DNA of 42,424 bases. Origin: Granulosicoccus sp. GTDB lineage: Bacteria > Pseudomonadota > Gammaproteobacteria > Granulosicoccales > Granulosicoccaceae. The stretch is taken from positions 1 through 42,424 of the forward strand of contig JALZWO010000201.1 in assembly GCA_023300375.1 (NCBI GenBank), read 5' to 3'. The notes under the pieces were generated by a model that was not told the DNA's origin, searched no databases, and saw only the letters and a list, made by a program, of their open reading frames with translations. Shown in pieces: positions 16,488 to 25,591 of the stretch (position 1 is its first letter; each line of letters opens with the position of its first letter). The position numbers and the translations under genes were made by a program.

Positions 16488-16537
16488 CCGCGACTACCTG
16501 CCTTTCGGTCCAGGCTTAATTAATCAGGTAGTCGCGG
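16488..16537 (+). repeat. Perfect 13-bp inverted repeat between binding-protein and ATPase genes
   Basis: CCGCGACTACCTG (16488-16500) and CAGGTAGTCGCGG (16525-16537) pair perfectly around a 24-nt loop. No T-run follows, so it is less likely a terminator than an mRNA-stabilising or attenuating hairpin; such elements commonly sit after binding-protein genes. Confidence 0.7.
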
Positions 16538-16556
16538 TACTCGAGCCGATGTAAAC

Positions 16557-18092
16557 ATGCCAGACAGCACCACCAATTCAATTATTGCCGACCCTCAAAA
16601 CACATCCATAGACCGATTGCGTCTAGACGGCATATCAAAACGCTTTTCCGGCCATGTTGCACTTAATCAGGTGGACTTACATGTTAAACCCGGAGAGGTG
16701 CACGGACTCGTAGGCGAGAATGGTGCTGGCAAATCTACTTTGCTCAATATACTCTCTGGAGTGCTCTCGGCTGATAGTGGCAACATCACTATCGATGGCA
16801 AGGTGCTAAACATAAAGTCACCTCTGCAAGCCCGAACCAACGGCATTGCTATGATTCACCAGGAATTGCAGCACGTTCCGGAGCTAAGCGTTGCCCAAAA
16901 CATGTTCCTTGGCCGCTCGATAACGCACATGGGCGGCGTACTGGTTAATCGAAAGCAACAAGAACGAGTCGCCCTAGAGGTACTTGCAACGCTAGACCCA
17001 GATATAAACCCATCAGCGCCTATACGCACACTCAAAGTGGCTCAGCGTCAGCTGATTGAGATAGCAAGAGCCTTGATGGAAGATGCGAAGGTTATTGCCA
17101 TGGATGAACCAACATCAAGCCTAACCCCAGCAGAATTTCAACAACTAGCCCGACTCATCGAAGATCTCGCCGGCAGAGGCGTTTCTATTATCTATGTATC
17201 ACACAAGATGAATGAAATTTTCGAGGTATGCACTAGAGCTACCGTCTTGCGCGATGGACAAAACATTGCCGTTGCCACTCTTGCTGAGACCAATGCCGCC
17301 GGCATCACAGCGAGCATGGTAGGCCGCGACTTAGTCGAAGCAACACACATCTCCCACGCCACCAAAGACCCTATACTTGAAGTAACAAATCTACGCCGAG
17401 GCAAGCATGTTAAAGACGCCTCTTTCACGCTACACCGCGGTGAAGTACTCGGTATTGCAGGCTTGGTAGGAGCAGGTAGAACAGAGCTGCTGCGATTAAT
17501 CGCAGGTATCGATCGCCCAGACGCTGGCACAGTACACATGCATGGAAAACAGGTTGCGAGCAATGACCCGCGAGCAGCCATCAGTGCCGGCATGGGCTTA
17601 CTCCCTGAAGAACGCAAGCGAGATGGAATTATCAGAGATCGGCCTGTGACATCCAACGTCGCTCTACCCTCCTTTCGATTGTTCTCAACTCTAGGGCTGA
17701 TCCGACGAAAGCAGATCGCGGCAACATCACTTGAAATTCTACGCGACATGGACCTGCGCCCACTCAACATAGCTAAGCCTATTGGTACGTTCAGTGGTGG
17801 CAATCAACAAAAAGTCATTATTGGACGATGGCTGGCAGCCTCAGCAGACATCATGTTGTTTGACGAACCCACTCGTGGCATTGATGTAGGCGCTAAGGCA
17901 GAAATTTATTCTTTAGTCGAAAAACTAGCAGCTGCTGGAAAAGCCATCATCGTGGTGTCATCCGAGATGTCAGAGTTAATTCGTCTCGCTGACCGTGTCC
18001 TTGTGATGAGCGAAGGCAGTATTACCGGAGAGCTACAGGGCGAAAAAATTAACGAAGGCGCCATGCTTGAACTTGCTATCGCCAGCGCTTGA
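16557..18092 (+). CDS. Sugar ABC transporter ATP-binding protein, RbsA-type with two ATPase domains
   Basis: The 511-residue protein has two fused ABC domains. The first has a full Walker A (GENGAGKST), a degenerate signature (KVAQRQLIEIARAL) and Walker B (VIAMDEPTSS). The second has a degenerate Walker A (GLVGAGRTE), a normal 'FSGGNQQKV' signature and 'IMLFDEPTRGIDVG'. This asymmetry is typical of RbsA/XylG/AraG. It energises uptake of the sugar bound by the upstream protein and partners with the permease at 18164. The ATG at 16557 has no strong ribosome binding site. Confidence 0.94.
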   Translation: MPDSTTNSIIADPQNTSIDRLRLDGISKRFSGHVALNQVDLHVKPGEVHGLVGENGAGKSTLLNILSGVLSADSGNITIDGKVLNIKSPLQARTNGIAMIHQELQHVPELSVAQNMFLGRSITHMGGVLVNRKQQERVALEVLATLDPDINPSAPIRTLKVAQRQLIEIARALMEDAKVIAMDEPTSSLTPAEFQQLARLIEDLAGRGVSIIYVSHKMNEIFEVCTRATVLRDGQNIAVATLAETNAAGITASMVGRDLVEATHISHATKDPILEVTNLRRGKHVKDASFTLHRGEVLGIAGLVGAGRTELLRLIAGIDRPDAGTVHMHGKQVASNDPRAAISAGMGLLPEERKRDGIIRDRPVTSNVALPSFRLFSTLGLIRRKQIAATSLEILRDMDLRPLNIAKPIGTFSGGNQQKVIIGRWLAASADIMLFDEPTRGIDVGAKAEIYSLVEKLAAAGKAIIVVSSEMSELIRLADRVLVMSEGSITGELQGEKINEGAMLELAIASA

Positions 18093-18109
18093 TTGCCATG
18101 ACTGCATTG

Positions 18110-18134
18110 TTTACACAAAAACTATTTTTGTAAA
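18110..18134. repeat. AT-rich inverted repeat before the permease gene
   Basis: TTTACACAAAA… and TTTTTGTAAA pair apart from a two-base bulge, in the 71-bp gap between ATPase and permease genes. It could be a weak attenuator or a protein-binding site; nothing more is visible. Confidence 0.3.
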
Positions 18135-18163
18135 AAGATCAAATAACTCAGTAGTCCAGAACA

Positions 18164-19147
18164 GTGAACACTATGAATAACGCGACAAACGCCACCCAGA
18201 CAGCAAAAGCAGGTTTCAAGCTACCCTTCGGCATGCGCGACTTTGGAACATTTATAGGATTGGTCATTATTTTTGCTGTTTTTTCTTGGCTGAGTCCGGT
18301 GTTTTTTACCGGTCCTAACCTCATTAATATTCTTCAGCAATCTTCCATCAATGCCTGCATTGCATTGGGTATGACATTGGTTATTGTATCTGGTGGCATC
18401 GATCTATCGGTGGGCCCCATTGCAGCGCTTTCGGCAGTGGTTGCGGCATCCCTTATGGTGGCTGGTGTGCCTATTCCGTTAGCGGTTATGGCAGCCCTTG
18501 GCGCCGGCGCTTTGTGTGGACTGTTCAACGGTGCGCTCATAGCCTATGCCGGGCTTCAGCCCTTCATTGTGACACTGGGAGGTTTGTCTCTTTACCGTGC
18601 TCTGTCATTGATATACACCGGAGGAAATCCTGTCTACGGCATACCGCCTGAGTTTAGAGCCTTTACCAATGGCGACACTCTTGGCTTGCCGACGCCTGTC
18701 GTCATCGTTGCAGTCATTGCGTTGATTTGTTGGACCGTATTGAACAAGACCCCACTGGGCGAATATTTTATGGCTGTGGGTGGCAATCAGGAGGCTGCCA
18801 GAATTGCAGGTGTTCCGGTAGCGCGGACAAAAATTTCTGCCTTTGTTTTCTCTGGAGTGCTTGCTGCCGTGGCCGCTTTAATACTGGTTGGTCGATTAGG
18901 TGCTGCTGACCCTACCTTAGGCAATCTGTGGGAACTTGATGCCATAGCAGCTGCCGCTATCGGCGGTGCATCATTGATGGGAGGCAAAGGTAGTATTGTT
19001 GGCACGGTGATGGGAGCCGTCATACTCGGTTCATTACGCAATGGTTTGACCTTGATGAACGTGCAAGCCTTCTATCAATTATTGGCGACAGGCATTATCA
19101 TCATCGCTGCCATGCTGATTGACAGCGCAACACGAAAATCAGGATGA
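18164..19147 (+). CDS. Sugar ABC transporter permease, RbsC-type
   Basis: This is a 327-residue, very hydrophobic protein with about eight to ten membrane segments. 'GMTLVIVSGGIDLSVGPIAALSAVV', 'PFIVTLGGLSLYRALSLIYTGG' and 'AIGGASLMGGKGSIVGTVMGA' are signature regions of the BPD_transp_2 permeases of the ribose family. It forms the inner-membrane channel for the sugar. Start is GTG at 18164 or ATG at 18173; neither has a strong ribosome binding site. Its end overlaps the RpiR regulator start by 4 bp (ATGA), showing translational coupling. Confidence 0.94.
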   Translation: MNTMNNATNATQTAKAGFKLPFGMRDFGTFIGLVIIFAVFSWLSPVFFTGPNLINILQQSSINACIALGMTLVIVSGGIDLSVGPIAALSAVVAASLMVAGVPIPLAVMAALGAGALCGLFNGALIAYAGLQPFIVTLGGLSLYRALSLIYTGGNPVYGIPPEFRAFTNGDTLGLPTPVVIVAVIALICWTVLNKTPLGEYFMAVGGNQEAARIAGVPVARTKISAFVFSGVLAAVAALILVGRLGAADPTLGNLWELDAIAAAAIGGASLMGGKGSIVGTVMGAVILGSLRNGLTLMNVQAFYQLLATGIIIIAAMLIDSATRKSG

Positions 19148-20013
19148 ATAGAATGGGTGGGCACGACCCACGAGCCGTCGGCGCGCAAATAAGAATGCAA
19201 ATTCCCAACTTGACGCCGCTTGAAGCTCAAGTGCTCGACACCATGACCGGCCGTACCGACTTTGCGGAAACCACGGGCTTGAAGGAAGTGGCCGTTAGTG
19301 CAAGAGTCTCTGAGGCGATGATTGTCAAAATCGTCAAAAAGCTGGGCTTTAGCGGTTTTCGCGAGTTTCGGCGAGCACTAACAGATTACAACAGTTCAGA
19401 GACGGCCAACTTATACAGCGAAATTTCACCCGACGACACATCGACAGAGATTATAGCTAAGGTATTTGGGACTGCTAAGCAGGCGCTGGAAGAGACCTTA
19501 GCCATACTCGACATCAGCGCTTTCGATCGAGCTGCTTCTATCCTGCACGGAGCTCGGCATCGAGATTTTTATGGTATTGGAGGATCTGCACAAATCGCGC
19601 GAGATGCAGCACACAAATTCTTACGTATTGGTTTACGAGCACAAGTGCATGACGACGCACATATGATGCTGATGTCAGCTTCGGTACTGGGCCCAGATGA
19701 CTGTGTTCTTGCATTCTCACATTCAGGTACAACCAATGCTGTCCTTGAACCGTTAGCCATAGCTCGCGATAAAGGTGCCCGCACTATTGCCATAAGCAAT
19801 TATGTGGACTCGCCAATCAGCTCATTGGTTGATGTGGTGCTTTGTTCCACTGCACAAGGGTCACCGTTGTTAGGAGAAAACGCGGCAGCTCGAATTGCAC
19901 AACTCAGCATACTTGACGCATTGTTTGTTGTTATTGCGCACACCGATGCGGAAATTTACGAAAACAACCTATCCAAAACGATGAACGCTGTGGGATCCAG
20001 GAGAGCCCCCTAA
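19144..20013 (+). CDS. RpiR-family transcriptional regulator (HTH + SIS)
   Basis: The 289 residues divide into an N-terminal HTH_6 domain (about 10-90, with 'KEVAVSARVSEAMIVKIVKKLGFSGFREFRRAL') and a C-terminal SIS sugar-phosphate-binding domain (about 120-275, with 'RDFYGIGGSAQIARDAAHKFLRIG' and 'VLAFSHSGTTNAVLEPLAIARDKGARTIAISNY'). Such proteins control sugar operons in response to a phosphosugar. Overlaps with the permease upstream (4 bp) and kinase downstream (1 bp) place it in the transporter operon, so it probably senses the product of the adjacent kinase and controls this locus. Confidence 0.93.
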   Translation: MNRMGGHDPRAVGAQIRMQIPNLTPLEAQVLDTMTGRTDFAETTGLKEVAVSARVSEAMIVKIVKKLGFSGFREFRRALTDYNSSETANLYSEISPDDTSTEIIAKVFGTAKQALEETLAILDISAFDRAASILHGARHRDFYGIGGSAQIARDAAHKFLRIGLRAQVHDDAHMMLMSASVLGPDDCVLAFSHSGTTNAVLEPLAIARDKGARTIAISNYVDSPISSLVDVVLCSTAQGSPLLGENAAARIAQLSILDALFVVIAHTDAEIYENNLSKTMNAVGSRRAP

Positions 20014-20897
20014 TGCCAACAGACAAAACAGAAACTACAGCAAGCGTTGTATTAGTTCTTGGCAGTCTTCACTACGACATCATGGTTGAAGCGTCGCACC
20101 GGCCAGTAAAAGGGGAAACGGTGACCGGCGAAAGGTGGTATCCAAAATTTGGTGGCAAAGGTGGCAACCAAGCAGTTGCTGCCAAAATACATGGCGCCAC
20201 CACTCGATTAATCAGTGCCACTGGCTGCGATAATTTTGCCGACTACTTACATAACCGGCTTAATCAAGTGGGCATATCCAGCAAGTATGTTGAACGTCTA
20301 AACCATACCGCTACAGGTATGAGTGTGGCCATACAGGATTCTGAAGGAGACTACGGTGCCGTTATTGTTTCAGGTGCCAATCTTGCAATATCTCATGATT
20401 TTCTAAACAATAAAGCACTATGGGATAACGCTTCTGTATTGTTGTTACAAAACGAGGTACCAGAAGCTTTGAACAAGCTAGCTGCCGAAAAAGCCCAGCA
20501 GCTGGGTTTAACAGTTTGCCTAAATGCCGCACCAGCACGCGTTATGTCAGAGGAGCTTCTATCGCTAATAGATATACTGATTGTGAATGCTGTTGAGGCG
20601 GAAGACTTGGGGAGTGATCCCGTAAACTGTATAGATACAGCTTTAACCGCCGCAACTTTGCTGTCGACACGCGTCCCTACAGTGATTGTCACTGCAGGTG
20701 GAGACGGTGTTGCCGCCGTCAATTCAACAGGCGATGCTTTAACGTTAGCGGCTAAGCCTATTGATGTGGTTAGCACGCATGGCGCCGGGGACGTATTCAC
20801 CGGTGTTTTTTGCGCTGAGATAGCCAACAGGGCCTCTTTGGCCTCGGCTGTGACTACGGCGAACGAGTGCGCTGCTAATCATGTAGCTGCAAAATAA
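20013..20897 (+). CDS. Ribokinase-like PfkB-family sugar kinase
   Basis: The 294-residue protein has the ribokinase markers: 'GSLHYDIMV' at the start, 'FGGKGGNQAVAA' (47-57), 'LNAAPAR' (170-176) and 'THGAGDVFTG' with catalytic Asp260. It phosphorylates a sugar with ATP in the cytoplasm, presumably the one imported by the transporter of the same operon, perhaps after the isomerase at 14278-15273. In ribokinase itself the start reads 'GS.N.D'; here the Asn is replaced by His (SLHYD), hinting at a sugar other than ribose. Last gene of the operon. Confidence 0.9.
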   Translation: MPTDKTETTASVVLVLGSLHYDIMVEASHRPVKGETVTGERWYPKFGGKGGNQAVAAKIHGATTRLISATGCDNFADYLHNRLNQVGISSKYVERLNHTATGMSVAIQDSEGDYGAVIVSGANLAISHDFLNNKALWDNASVLLLQNEVPEALNKLAAEKAQQLGLTVCLNAAPARVMSEELLSLIDILIVNAVEAEDLGSDPVNCIDTALTAATLLSTRVPTVIVTAGGDGVAAVNSTGDALTLAAKPIDVVSTHGAGDVFTGVFCAEIANRASLASAVTTANECAANHVAAK

Positions 20898-20901
20898 AAA
20901 A

Positions 20902-20937
20902 TAACCCTAGCGCTATCTATAAATCACGCTAGGGTTA
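20902..20937 (-). terminator. Strong terminator hairpin for the minus-strand lipoprotein gene
   Basis: Perfect 11-bp stem, TAACCCTAGCG (20902-20912) and CGCTAGGGTTA (20927-20937), with a 14-nt loop. Read on the minus strand it is followed by TTTTTTATTTT, so it is a rho-independent terminator for the gene ending at 21026. It may also stop the plus-strand operon, which ends a few bases before it. Confidence 0.75.
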
Positions 20938-21025
20938 AGACGTTATTGCACTTTAAAATCAAAGAAAAATATCGCTGACAGCTATGGCTGTTAGCACATA
21001 ACTATCAGCAAACAACTACGCCTGA

Positions 21026-21778
21026 TTAGTTAGGCGTAATGTTAATTTCAAGCAAACGACTACCTGCCGCAAAATCAAACGCTGCAGCTGCGGCTTCTGC
21101 TGCTGCTTGACCAGGATGCGCTGCGATGGTGCCTGCTTCATCATCACCAAGGTTGTCACTGACACCAGCATTACATGGCGGAACCCAATAGTTCACCTCA
21201 AGCGTGTTCAGTTCTGTACCAGCGTCATAGATTGGTGCTGTTAATGAGGCTACTGTTGTTGGGAAAGCAGCAGAATCAACGGCACTGAAACCATCATTGG
21301 TACAGACAACCATAGAGATAACACTCATAACCTGAGCTGGATCTGAAGGTGTAACGGTTACCGTGGCACTAGCGCCAGGAAGAAGCGGCCCTGGTGCTGC
21401 CGGATCAGCAAAAGCTACTTGAAAGTCACTCACACTGCTAGCAGGAGCTGCGGTCAGCAGAGCAACCATAGGGCCGTTCTCACCATCTTCAGCTATTGCC
21501 CTTACTTCTTCAGTGGCAGCAGAACCCAATGGGAACAGGCTCAAACCACCGTTCTCTACCGATGTGTGGGCAACCACAATTGGTGGTGTCATTGGCTGTG
21601 AGTCAGAGGTGTTAGTAAACGTGAAGGTGAAGGTCCCATCAAGAGTGGTAGGTGTGTCAGCACCCACAGCAGCGGTATCATCGTCGTCATCGTCACTGCA
21701 ACCAACCAATACCAACGAGGCTGCAACGGCAAGTGCTACCGTGATAGATTTTGACTTAGGGTTAAAACGTTTTAACAT
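21026..21778 (-). CDS. Spondin_N-domain lipoprotein
   Basis: I start at the ATG at 21778, which places a lipobox-like 'LVLVGC' after a basic hydrophobic leader; the Cys is followed by six Asp. The mature part begins 'TFTFTFTNTSDSQPMTPPIVVAHT', then 'LSLFPLGSAATEEVRAIAEDG', matching the Spondin_N domain seen in many marine bacterial lipoproteins ('…T.GQP.SP.V.A.H'). The Asp after the Cys suggests inner-membrane retention by the E. coli '+2' rule, but the rule varies among species. The C terminus is Ala-rich ('QAAAEAAAAAFDFAAG'). Function is unknown. A minus-strand terminator follows at 20902-20937. Confidence 0.82.
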   Translation of the reverse strand: MLKRFNPKSKSITVALAVAASLVLVGCSDDDDDDTAAVGADTPTTLDGTFTFTFTNTSDSQPMTPPIVVAHTSVENGGLSLFPLGSAATEEVRAIAEDGENGPMVALLTAAPASSVSDFQVAFADPAAPGPLLPGASATVTVTPSDPAQVMSVISMVVCTNDGFSAVDSAAFPTTVASLTAPIYDAGTELNTLEVNYWVPPCNAGVSDNLGDDEAGTIAAHPGQAAAEAAAAAFDFAAGSRLLEINITPN

Positions 21779-22120
21779 AGTACTTTCCGTGGTTAGATTC
21801 AGGTTCAACGTTGTGTTTGGAGCTTACCCGTGTGAAGCATGAGGAAACAAATTTGTCTGCTAATTCTCCATACGTTTTAAAGTGTAGCAATTCAAAAATC
21901 TTGCGTTAGGCGCAATTAATAACAAATTTCTAACACTAGGTAACATCATGTTGCTGTTCTTTCATACCCAGAACATTAACTTTAACGAGCATCATCATGA
22001 AGTGGATTGATTAGCGTCCAAACTATTGTGATCAATAGCAACAAGGGTTCCGCATTCGTGCTTGCGCTTATTTTTTTACTTAACTGCAACGCCTGAATGC
22101 TATCAAAGGGCTTAAGAAAT
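21779..22120. promoter_or_regulatory. Upstream region of the spondin lipoprotein gene
   Basis: About 340 bp, AT-rich, without a plausible gene. On the minus strand TTGAAT and TATGGA are 17 nt apart near 21870-21897 and could be the lipoprotein promoter. A T-run (TTATTTTTTT) follows a weak stem near 22050-22078 on the plus strand. Nothing else stands out. Confidence 0.35.
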
Positions 22121-22600
22121 TTAACCCTCAGCAGCCCAAAGCTCTTTCAAAGCGGCTCTGTTGCTGTGCGAGTGAACTTTTGCAATCGCATCTCTTATCG
22201 GTAACCAGCAATAATCAACGTGCTCTGCAGGATCAAGTATCACATCGCATCGTGCGGGTACTTGCACACTGAATTCGTGTTCGAGATTTTCCCGAACCCC
22301 GGGCGCATAACGTTTACGCCATTCGTTTTTTATGGGATAACAACGCGATATGCGATGATCAACAACCAGCTCTTGAATACCAGTCTCCTCAAACAATTCA
22401 CGTTGTGCCGCTGCTGGAGGTTTCTCGAGCGCTTCTAAACTGCCGGTAACCGATTGCCAAAAACCAACAGGTGATTTTCGGCAAATAAGAAGCACATCGA
22501 GATCCACGGTGTACACCAAGACAAGGACAGACTCCGGCCGCTTAAACAGCGACCGGATATTGGCACTTCGAGCAGGAGCTTCAGGCACTTGTGTCGGCAT
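22121..22600 (-). CDS. nudB: Dihydroneopterin triphosphate diphosphatase, Nudix family
   Basis: The Nudix box is complete: Gly53-x5-Glu59-x7-Arg67-Glu68-Leu-x-Glu71-Glu72-x-Gly74-Ile75. 'SVLVLVYT…[19 protein letters not shown]' and '[15 protein letters not shown]' closely match NudB, which removes pyrophosphate from dihydroneopterin triphosphate in folate synthesis. The start at 22600 gives about 159 residues, near the family length; longer starts up to 22648 would only reach further into aspS. The gene overlaps the aspS end, and aspS-nudB adjacency is typical of Gammaproteobacteria, though yebC and ruvC, which often follow, are not here. Confidence 0.88.
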   Translation of the reverse strand: MPTQVPEAPARSANIRSLFKRPESVLVLVYTVDLDVLLICRKSPVGFWQSVTGSLEALEKPPAAAQRELFEETGIQELVVDHRISRCYPIKNEWRKRYAPGVRENLEHEFSVQVPARCDVILDPAEHVDYCWLPIRDAIAKVHSHSNRAALKELWAAEG

Positions 22601-24419
22601 TGGAATCGTCTGATACACCTTTTGCATCAGCACTTGCCGCAGCTGCACGCGTGCGGGTTCGTATATGCAAATCTTTCATCTGTTGATCACTAACGGCACT
22701 TGGCGCGCTGGTTAACAAGCAACTGGCACTTTGTGTTTTCGGGAATGCCATAACATCACGAATACTCTCTGCCCCCGTCATGAGCATGACCAGACGATCT
22801 AAACCAAACGCGATACCACCATGTGGAGGCGCACCATATTTAAGAGCCTCAAGCAGAAAGCCAAACTTATCGTTCGCTTCTTGCTCATCAATGCCCAGCA
22901 CATCAAGCGCCTTTTGTTGCATATCACTGTCATGAATACGGATGGAACCACCGCCCACCTCAGTGCCGTTGAGTACCATATCGTAAGCCCGCGACAGCAC
23001 CTGCCCCGGATCTTTATCAATCTGCTCTTGCCACGCTTCGATAGACGGGGCACTGGGAGCGGTGAACGGATGATGCAATGCAGACCAACGATTTTCACGC
23101 TCGTCATGCTCAAACATAGGAAAATCCACCACCCACAATGGGCGCCAGGCATCTTCAACCATTTCCATACGCTTACCCACTTCAATACGCAAAGCGCCCA
23201 GCGCCGCTTCGACTACCGTGGTTTTATCAGCACCAAAGAAGATAAGATCACCATCTTGTGCGCCCGTTCTTTCAATCATGCTTTGCAGCACATCGGCAGG
23301 AAAGAACTTCACGATCGGTGACTGCAAGCCTTCAGGGCCTGCGGCTATGTCGTTACACTTTATATAGGCAAGTCCTTTGGCGCCGTATCGACCCACAAAC
23401 TCGGTGTAACCATCGATTTCTTTACGCGACAATTTTGTGCCACCGGGCACCCGTAAGGCAGCGACGCGCCCTTTCGGATTTTTCGCAGGTTCCGCAAAGA
23501 CCTTGAAATCAACACCTACAACCAGATCCGATAATTCTGTTAGCACCAGCGGAATTCGCAAGTCAGGCTTGTCAGAGCCATAATTGAGCATGGCGTCGGC
23601 ATAAGTCATGCGCGGAAAGGTGCCCAAATCGATGTTAAGCACGTCTTTAAATAAAGTGCACATCATGTGCTCCATAGTGCTCATGATGGTTTCCTCGTCG
23701 ATAAACGACATCTCGATATCCAGCTGCGAGAACTCAGGCTGCCGGTCAGCACGCAAGTCTTCATCACGAAAGCATCGAGCCACCTGATAGTAGCGATCAA
23801 TGCCGCCCATCATCAGGAGCTGCTTGAACAACTGTGGCGACTGCGGCAACGCGTAGAATTCACCCGGATGGTTCCGGCTGGGCACCAAGTAGTCACGCGC
23901 ACCTTCAGGGGTTGCGCGCGTGAGCATCGGTGTATCGACCTCGATAAAGCCGTCGTCTTCCAACGCTTGTCGTAGCTTCCTGATGACTTTGGCACGCAGC
24001 CGCAGGCGCTCCTGCATTTCCGGGCGACGGATGTCGATGTATCGAAACTTCAGGCGATTTTCTTCGCTGACATTCTTGTCATCGATTTGAAACGGTGGCG
24101 TAGCAGCTCGATTGAGGATTTCTATCTCATGCCCCAGCACCTCGATCTGACCCGTGGTCATATCCGCATTGACCGTGCCTTCAGGACGATGCCGTACTTT
24201 GCCAGTGACCCGCAGCACGAACTCGTTGCGCACCTCTTCGGCAAAAGCGAATGTTTCCGCCCTATCAGGATCGAAAACAATCTGCACCAGACCCGTGTGG
24301 TCGCGCAAATCAATGAAAATAACGCCGCCGTGATCACGACGACGATGAACCCAGCCACAAAAAGTAACCTGTTCGTCCAGTTGTTCTAGGGTGATGACAC
24401 CACAGGGGTGTGTACGCAT
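22581..24419 (-). CDS. aspS: Aspartyl-tRNA synthetase
   Basis: The start at 24419 ([19 protein letters not shown]…) has GAGG 5 nt upstream and aligns with E. coli AspS; a longer frame to 24458 has no support. The product is about 612 residues. It shows the OB-fold anticodon domain ('[22 protein letters not shown]'), class II motif 2 ('[22 protein letters not shown]'), a bacterial GAD insertion, and motif 3 ('[15 protein letters not shown]'). It charges tRNA-Asp. The last ~20 residues (Ala/Ser/Asp-rich) form a short extra tail, and the gene's end contains the nudB start. Confidence 0.97.
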   Translation of the reverse strand: MRTHPCGVITLEQLDEQVTFCGWVHRRRDHGGVIFIDLRDHTGLVQIVFDPDRAETFAFAEEVRNEFVLRVTGKVRHRPEGTVNADMTTGQIEVLGHEIEILNRAATPPFQIDDKNVSEENRLKFRYIDIRRPEMQERLRLRAKVIRKLRQALEDDGFIEVDTPMLTRATPEGARDYLVPSRNHPGEFYALPQSPQLFKQLLMMGGIDRYYQVARCFRDEDLRADRQPEFSQLDIEMSFIDEETIMSTMEHMMCTLFKDVLNIDLGTFPRMTYADAMLNYGSDKPDLRIPLVLTELSDLVVGVDFKVFAEPAKNPKGRVAALRVPGGTKLSRKEIDGYTEFVGRYGAKGLAYIKCNDIAAGPEGLQSPIVKFFPADVLQSMIERTGAQDGDLIFFGADKTTVVEAALGALRIEVGKRMEMVEDAWRPLWVVDFPMFEHDERENRWSALHHPFTAPSAPSIEAWQEQIDKDPGQVLSRAYDMVLNGTEVGGGSIRIHDSDMQQKALDVLGIDEQEANDKFGFLLEALKYGAPPHGGIAFGLDRLVMLMTGAESIRDVMAFPKTQSASCLLTSAPSAVSDQQMKDLHIRTRTRAAAASADAKGVSDDSNADTSA

Positions 24420-24515
24420 GAAGACCTCAACGGGCAAAACATGTAATTGTAAATACATATCAGGCTCGCAACCAGCGATAATCCTCCACTTAGCCTACTA
24501 ATTTTGGAATTATTT

Positions 24516-25508
24516 ATGCCGAAGTATCATGTCTATGGCGTTGGTAACGCACTTGTCGACCTGGAATACGAGATTCCAGAGCAGCTTTTAGTTGATTTGA
24601 ACATCGATAAAGGCCTGATGACGCTTATAGAAGAGGAGCGTCATCACGAGCTGCTTGACAAGCTGGCAGGCCTGACTTCTCGCCCCTGTGGAGGTGGATC
24701 TGCCGCTAACACGATCACAGCCGTCGCTCAGCTAGGCTCCAAAGCGTTCTATTCTTGCAAAGTCGCTAATGACGATACCGGCGACTATTTTCTGAATGAC
24801 CTCAACGCCAGTGGCGTAACAACCAATTTGGCAAAAGGCGCGCTAGACACTGGTCACACAGGTAAGTGCATCGTGTTGGTAACACCCGATGCCGAGCGCA
24901 GCATGAACACTTTTCTAGGTATTACGCGCCAGTACAGTGTGTCTGAACTCGACGAAACTGCATTGCAAGACTCAGCCTTCGTGTATATCGAGGGTTACCT
25001 GGTTCCCGAGATCAATGCGAGAGCGGCAGCCGTGAAAGCCCGTGAGATTGCGCAAGCGGCTGGTGTAAAAACTTCGTTAACCCTGTCGGATGCCAACATG
25101 GTCAATTTTTTCAAAGATGGTCTTATGCAGATCATCGGAGATGGTCTCGATATGGTCTTCAGTAACGAGGAAGAGGCGCGTTTAATGTTCGGTGCCAACT
25201 CTATAGAAGAGGCTGTGACGGGCATGAAGAGCATTGCACAGCAATTCGCTATCACTCGTGGGGCTGAGGGTGCCTTGGTCTTTGACGGTAAAACGCTACA
25301 TGAAATCGCTGCCGAAAAAGTGACGCCCATTGACTCAAATGGTGCAGGTGATATTTACGCGGGTGCCTTTATGCATGCCTTGACCAATGGGATGCCGTTC
25401 GCCCAATGCGCAGAACTCGCTGGCGCCTGCGCCACCACATTGGTGCAGCAGATGGGGGCACGCTTAAGCAATGAGCAAATGAAAACTCTGGGAACGCGTT
25501 TTTCATAA
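24516..25508 (+). CDS. PfkB-family kinase, adenosine-kinase-like
   Basis: The ATG at 24516 (GGA 8 nt upstream) is preferred to the TTG at 24504. The ~330-residue protein has 'GVGNALVDLEYEIP', 'PCGGGSAANTITAVAQLG', 'SCKVANDDTGDYFLNDL' and 'IDSNGAGDIYAGAF' with catalytic Asp279. These are features of the adenosine-kinase/YdjH-like branch of PfkB kinases common in proteobacteria. Adenosine or a related nucleoside/sugar is the likely substrate, but the bacterial members of this branch are little studied. It is divergent from aspS, with only ~96 bp between starts. Confidence 0.85.
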   Translation: MPKYHVYGVGNALVDLEYEIPEQLLVDLNIDKGLMTLIEEERHHELLDKLAGLTSRPCGGGSAANTITAVAQLGSKAFYSCKVANDDTGDYFLNDLNASGVTTNLAKGALDTGHTGKCIVLVTPDAERSMNTFLGITRQYSVSELDETALQDSAFVYIEGYLVPEINARAAAVKAREIAQAAGVKTSLTLSDANMVNFFKDGLMQIIGDGLDMVFSNEEEARLMFGANSIEEAVTGMKSIAQQFAITRGAEGALVFDGKTLHEIAAEKVTPIDSNGAGDIYAGAFMHALTNGMPFAQCAELAGACATTLVQQMGARLSNEQMKTLGTRFS

Positions 25509-25545
25509 GCTTATTTTATAGCTAGGTTGACGCCAACTCACACAC

Positions 25546-25573
25546 CACCATTGCCGCACAGCCGGCAATGGTG
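25546..25573 (+). repeat. Perfect 11-bp hairpin between kinase and rhomboid genes
   Basis: CACCATTGCCG (25546-25556) and CGGCAATGGTG (25563-25573) form a perfect stem with a 6-nt loop. It lies 38 bp after the kinase stop and 18 bp before the rhomboid start. It lacks a T-run; it may terminate weakly or influence translation of the next gene. Confidence 0.6.
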
Positions 25574-25591
25574 ACAAGAGACAAGTAACGT

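Noticed and set aside
17192-17803. Minus-strand 203-codon frame inside the ABC ATPase gene
   Set aside because: Antisense shadow of a well-supported gene.
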